A program made the position numbers and the translations under genes. Below the pieces are notes generated by a model. That model was not told the DNA's origin. It did not search any database and saw only the letters and a list, made by a program, of their open reading frames with translations. From Castellaniella sp041677825 (GTDB taxonomy: Bacteria; Pseudomonadota; Gammaproteobacteria; Burkholderiales; Burkholderiaceae_B), in NCBI RefSeq assembly GCF_041677825.1, contig NZ_JBAYPG010000013.1, positions 13,287 through 77,286 on the forward strand: a DNA stretch of 64,000 nucleotides, in the 5' to 3' direction. Positions 63,740 to 64,000 of the stretch are shown piece by piece; position 1 is the stretch's first letter, and the number at the start of each line of letters is the position of its first letter.

Positions 63740-64000
63740 ATGCCCACGGGCGCAGCCCTCGATGCGGGCAACGACGCGGCACTCAAAACCGCTGCCGTCG
63801 TCATCGAAGGCGTGGACAAGCATTTCGGCGACGTAAAGGCGCTGCGGGGCTTGAGCGCGCGCATCCACTATGGGCGACTGACGGGTCTGGTCGGCCCCGA
63901 CGGCGCTGGCAAGACGACGCTGATGCGGATTCTGACCGGCCTCCTGGTGCCGAACGCCGGCCACGTCACCTTGGCAGGCTATGACGTGGTCAAGGACAAC
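63740..64000 (+). CDS. ABC exporter ATP-binding protein (YbhF-like; 3' end outside window)
   Basis: Eighty-seven codons are visible. Residues 20-34 start the ABC domain (VVIEGVDKHFGDVKA), and Walker A is GPDGAGKTT at 52-60. Asp in place of the usual Asn (GPNG) is a known variant. The YbhF type carries two ABC domains, which cannot be checked here. The ATG follows the ybhG-like stop by one base. Confidence 0.88.
   Translation, partial: MPTGAALDAGNDAALKTAAVVIEGVDKHFGDVKALRGLSARIHYGRLTGLVGPDGAGKTTLMRILTGLLVPNAGHVTLAGYDVVKDN

Larger units (their letters stand above)
52293..64000. mobile_element. Decayed ICEclc-type integrative element (right end outside window)
   Basis: The region starts at the tRNA-Gly 3' end with a family integrase. 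It contains conjugation genes in the order of the PFL_4706-4711 block, and then cargo. At least three internal deletion joints are visible (54970-54990, about 59510-59530, about 59757-59765). Essential transfer genes (relaxase N-terminus, coupling protein, most of VirB4) are missing in the visible part. Confidence 0.8.

Noticed and set aside
52235..64000. A complete integrative element with both ends
   Set aside because: No second copy of the tRNA-Gly 3' repeat was seen, and cargo runs off the window, so only one end can be described.

Overview
This 64 kb window has a high-GC betaproteobacterial chromosome from 1 to about 52.3 kb. From tRNA-Gly to the right-hand edge it has the start of a decayed ICEclc-type integrative element. 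Gene content suggests Burkholderiales, probably Alcaligenaceae (Bordetella/Achromobacter/Castellaniella-like). The pointers are a double-length 'dimeric' UvrA, a phasin gene, dusB-fis-purH-ruvC-ruvA, fur/bamE/dapB and aat-bpt-pyrD. The genus cannot be fixed by eye. There is no rRNA gene, CRISPR array or recognisable insertion sequence, and no gene-free gap exceeds 300 bases.

Layout of the chromosomal part. 0-4.3 kb: the 3' end of a Sua5 t6A synthase gene, a MaoC hydratase, a leftward chaC-pdxH-flavin reductase cluster and tcdA (a second t6A enzyme). 4.3-10 kb: one 1885-residue UvrA with four ABC ATPase sites. 10-18.3 kb: YceI, a free-standing 42-codon basic gene with its own terminator, a GT2 glycosyltransferase, a conserved-type hypothetical, EttA, an isochorismatase-like hydrolase, a glycine-zipper lipoprotein, an acyl-CoA dehydrogenase and an AEC transporter. 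18.4-22.1 kb: glnS-minC-minD-minE, partly coupled by ATGA overlaps. 22.1-24.5 kb: a divergent cytochrome bd-like gene pair whose large subunit lacks the haem ligands. 24.5-31.5 kb: ruvB converging on dusB-fis-purH-ruvC-ruvA-recQ. 31.5-40.3 kb: UbiH-like, BepA-like, a zinc-finger protein, ilvE, an RhlE-type helicase, a thioredoxin-like protein, EI24 and CinA-like proteins, and IclR. 40.3-52.1 kb: phasin, an RND pump, pyrD, bpt, aat, Nudix, a hexameric tyrosine-coordinated haem protein, fur, bamE, dapB (with a five-unit 16-bp tandem repeat starting in its last codons) and murB.

The island. An ICEclc-family tyrosine integrase follows the 3' end of tRNA-Gly(GCC). The leftward conjugation genes keep the family order but are cut by deletions. 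A relaxase C-terminus is joined to the 5' end of a PFL_4711-family gene. PFL_4710- and PFL_4709-family genes and a DsbA-like gene appear intact. An AbiE type IV toxin-antitoxin pair is inserted next. A VirB4-like C-terminus is fused to a DUF3158-like fragment, which in turn truncates a phasin. Beyond these lie a PHA synthase, a TetR regulator and YbhG/YbhF-type efflux genes that run off the window. The element should be immobile on its own as seen here, although the integrase looks intact.

The most unusual items are the ligand-less CydAB-like pair, the scarred island with its integrase ribosome-site hairpin, and the small basic gene at 10.9 kb. All family assignments come from reading motifs and remembered family features; no database search was possible.
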